A stretch of DNA of 21,703 nt, taken from the NCBI GenBank assembly GCA_029555885.1, contig JAKPQT010000687.1:1-21703 (forward strand). Direction: 5' to 3'. The stretch is from Chloroflexota bacterium. GTDB lineage: Bacteria; Chloroflexota; Anaerolineae; CG2-30-64-16. The position numbers were made by a program, and so were the translations under genes. Below are positions 21,530 to 21,703 of the stretch, one piece after another. The stretch's first letter is position 1. Every line of letters starts with the position of its first letter. Under the pieces are notes generated by a model. The model saw nothing but the letters and a program-made list of their open reading frames with translations. It made no database searches and was not told the origin of the DNA.

Positions 21530-21703
21530 TTGTCTTCTCCCATATGGGCAAGCCTGTCATGCGCGTCGGCAGGCCAGGCCGTGTTCGGGTCCAGCGGGTA
21601 GATGGGACGGCGGAGCCGGCGGTAGGGCAGCCGGTCGAGGCGCTGGTCGCCGAAGCCGGGGCTGAGCGCCATGATGTGCGCCGGCGCATAGTCGCGCAGC
21701 TCC
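21526..21703 (-). CDS. Unidentified gene, C-terminal 58 residues only
   Basis: The reading frame is open from the right edge of the window and ends with TGA at 21526-21528, which overlaps the ATG of the oxidoreductase gene (ATGA). The visible part reads YAPAHIMALSPGFGDQRLDRL and later RRPIYPLDPNTAWP, with no Cys and no membrane segment. I do not recognise the family. The tight overlap shows it belongs to the same transcription unit, so its full sequence may give the first enzyme or a partner of the oxidoreductase. Confidence 0.6.
   Translation of the reverse strand, partial: ELRDYAPAHIMALSPGFGDQRLDRLPYRRLRRPIYPLDPNTAWPADAHDRLAHMGEDK

Noticed and set aside
19658..21601. A 647-codon open frame on the plus strand
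   Set aside because: It is antisense to the aldehyde:ferredoxin oxidoreductase gene, which has all cofactor ligands. The antisense product shows no family features.

Overview
The window is a GC-rich bacterial chromosome fragment with no phage, insertion-sequence, CRISPR, rRNA or tRNA signal. The gene content and style point to Chloroflexota, most likely Anaerolineae: a class A penicillin-binding protein with a carboxypeptidase-regulatory-like tail, a DUF4342 protein, many uroporphyrinogen-decarboxylase-like (URO-D-like) paralogues, and hairpin-rich intergenic repeats. This placement is an inference from gene style, not a computed one.

Left part (1-3900). The window opens inside the 3' end of a penicillin-binding protein (+). 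Next is a monocistronic class II fructose-bisphosphate aldolase (+) with a good sigma70-type promoter, bracketed by two related long palindromes. A small DUF4342 protein and a 6-phosphofructokinase follow on the minus strand. The phosphofructokinase has its own promoter and is followed downstream by two strong hairpins. These are central glycolysis and cell-wall genes and look like ordinary housekeeping content.

Right part (3918-21703). Everything here is on the minus strand and is packed like one transcription unit of ten genes, read from right to left. The order is: an unidentified gene (only its C-terminal 58 codons are present); a tungsten aldehyde:ferredoxin oxidoreductase; URO-D-like E, D and C; a 946-residue FtsX/MacB-type permease; URO-D-like B; a family 2 glycoside hydrolase; URO-D-like A; a two-domain alpha/beta hydrolase of acetyl-xylan-esterase style; and a right-handed beta-helix protein. 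Most junctions are ATGA or TGATG overlaps or gaps of 1-22 bases. The exception is a 105-base gap between E and D that holds a 21-bp hairpin built of heptamer repeats.

Working model. The glycoside hydrolase, esterase-like protein and beta-helix protein suggest breakdown of a decorated plant or algal glycan. The URO-D-like proteins are not HemE. Four of the five carry a His-x-Cys or His-Cys-Cys motif like the zinc site of MtaA/MtbA-type methyltransferases, so removal of O-methyl groups from sugars or aglycones is a plausible but unproven role. The oxidoreductase could oxidise an aldehyde product and pass electrons to ferredoxin. No corrinoid protein, corrinoid reactivator, ABC ATPase or sugar-binding protein is present in the window. 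This unit is the best candidate here for an undescribed system.

There is no gene-free stretch longer than 300 bases. The intergenic regions at 967-1143, 2095-2205, 2506-2713, 3830-3917 and 18265-18369 hold the promoters and hairpins listed below.
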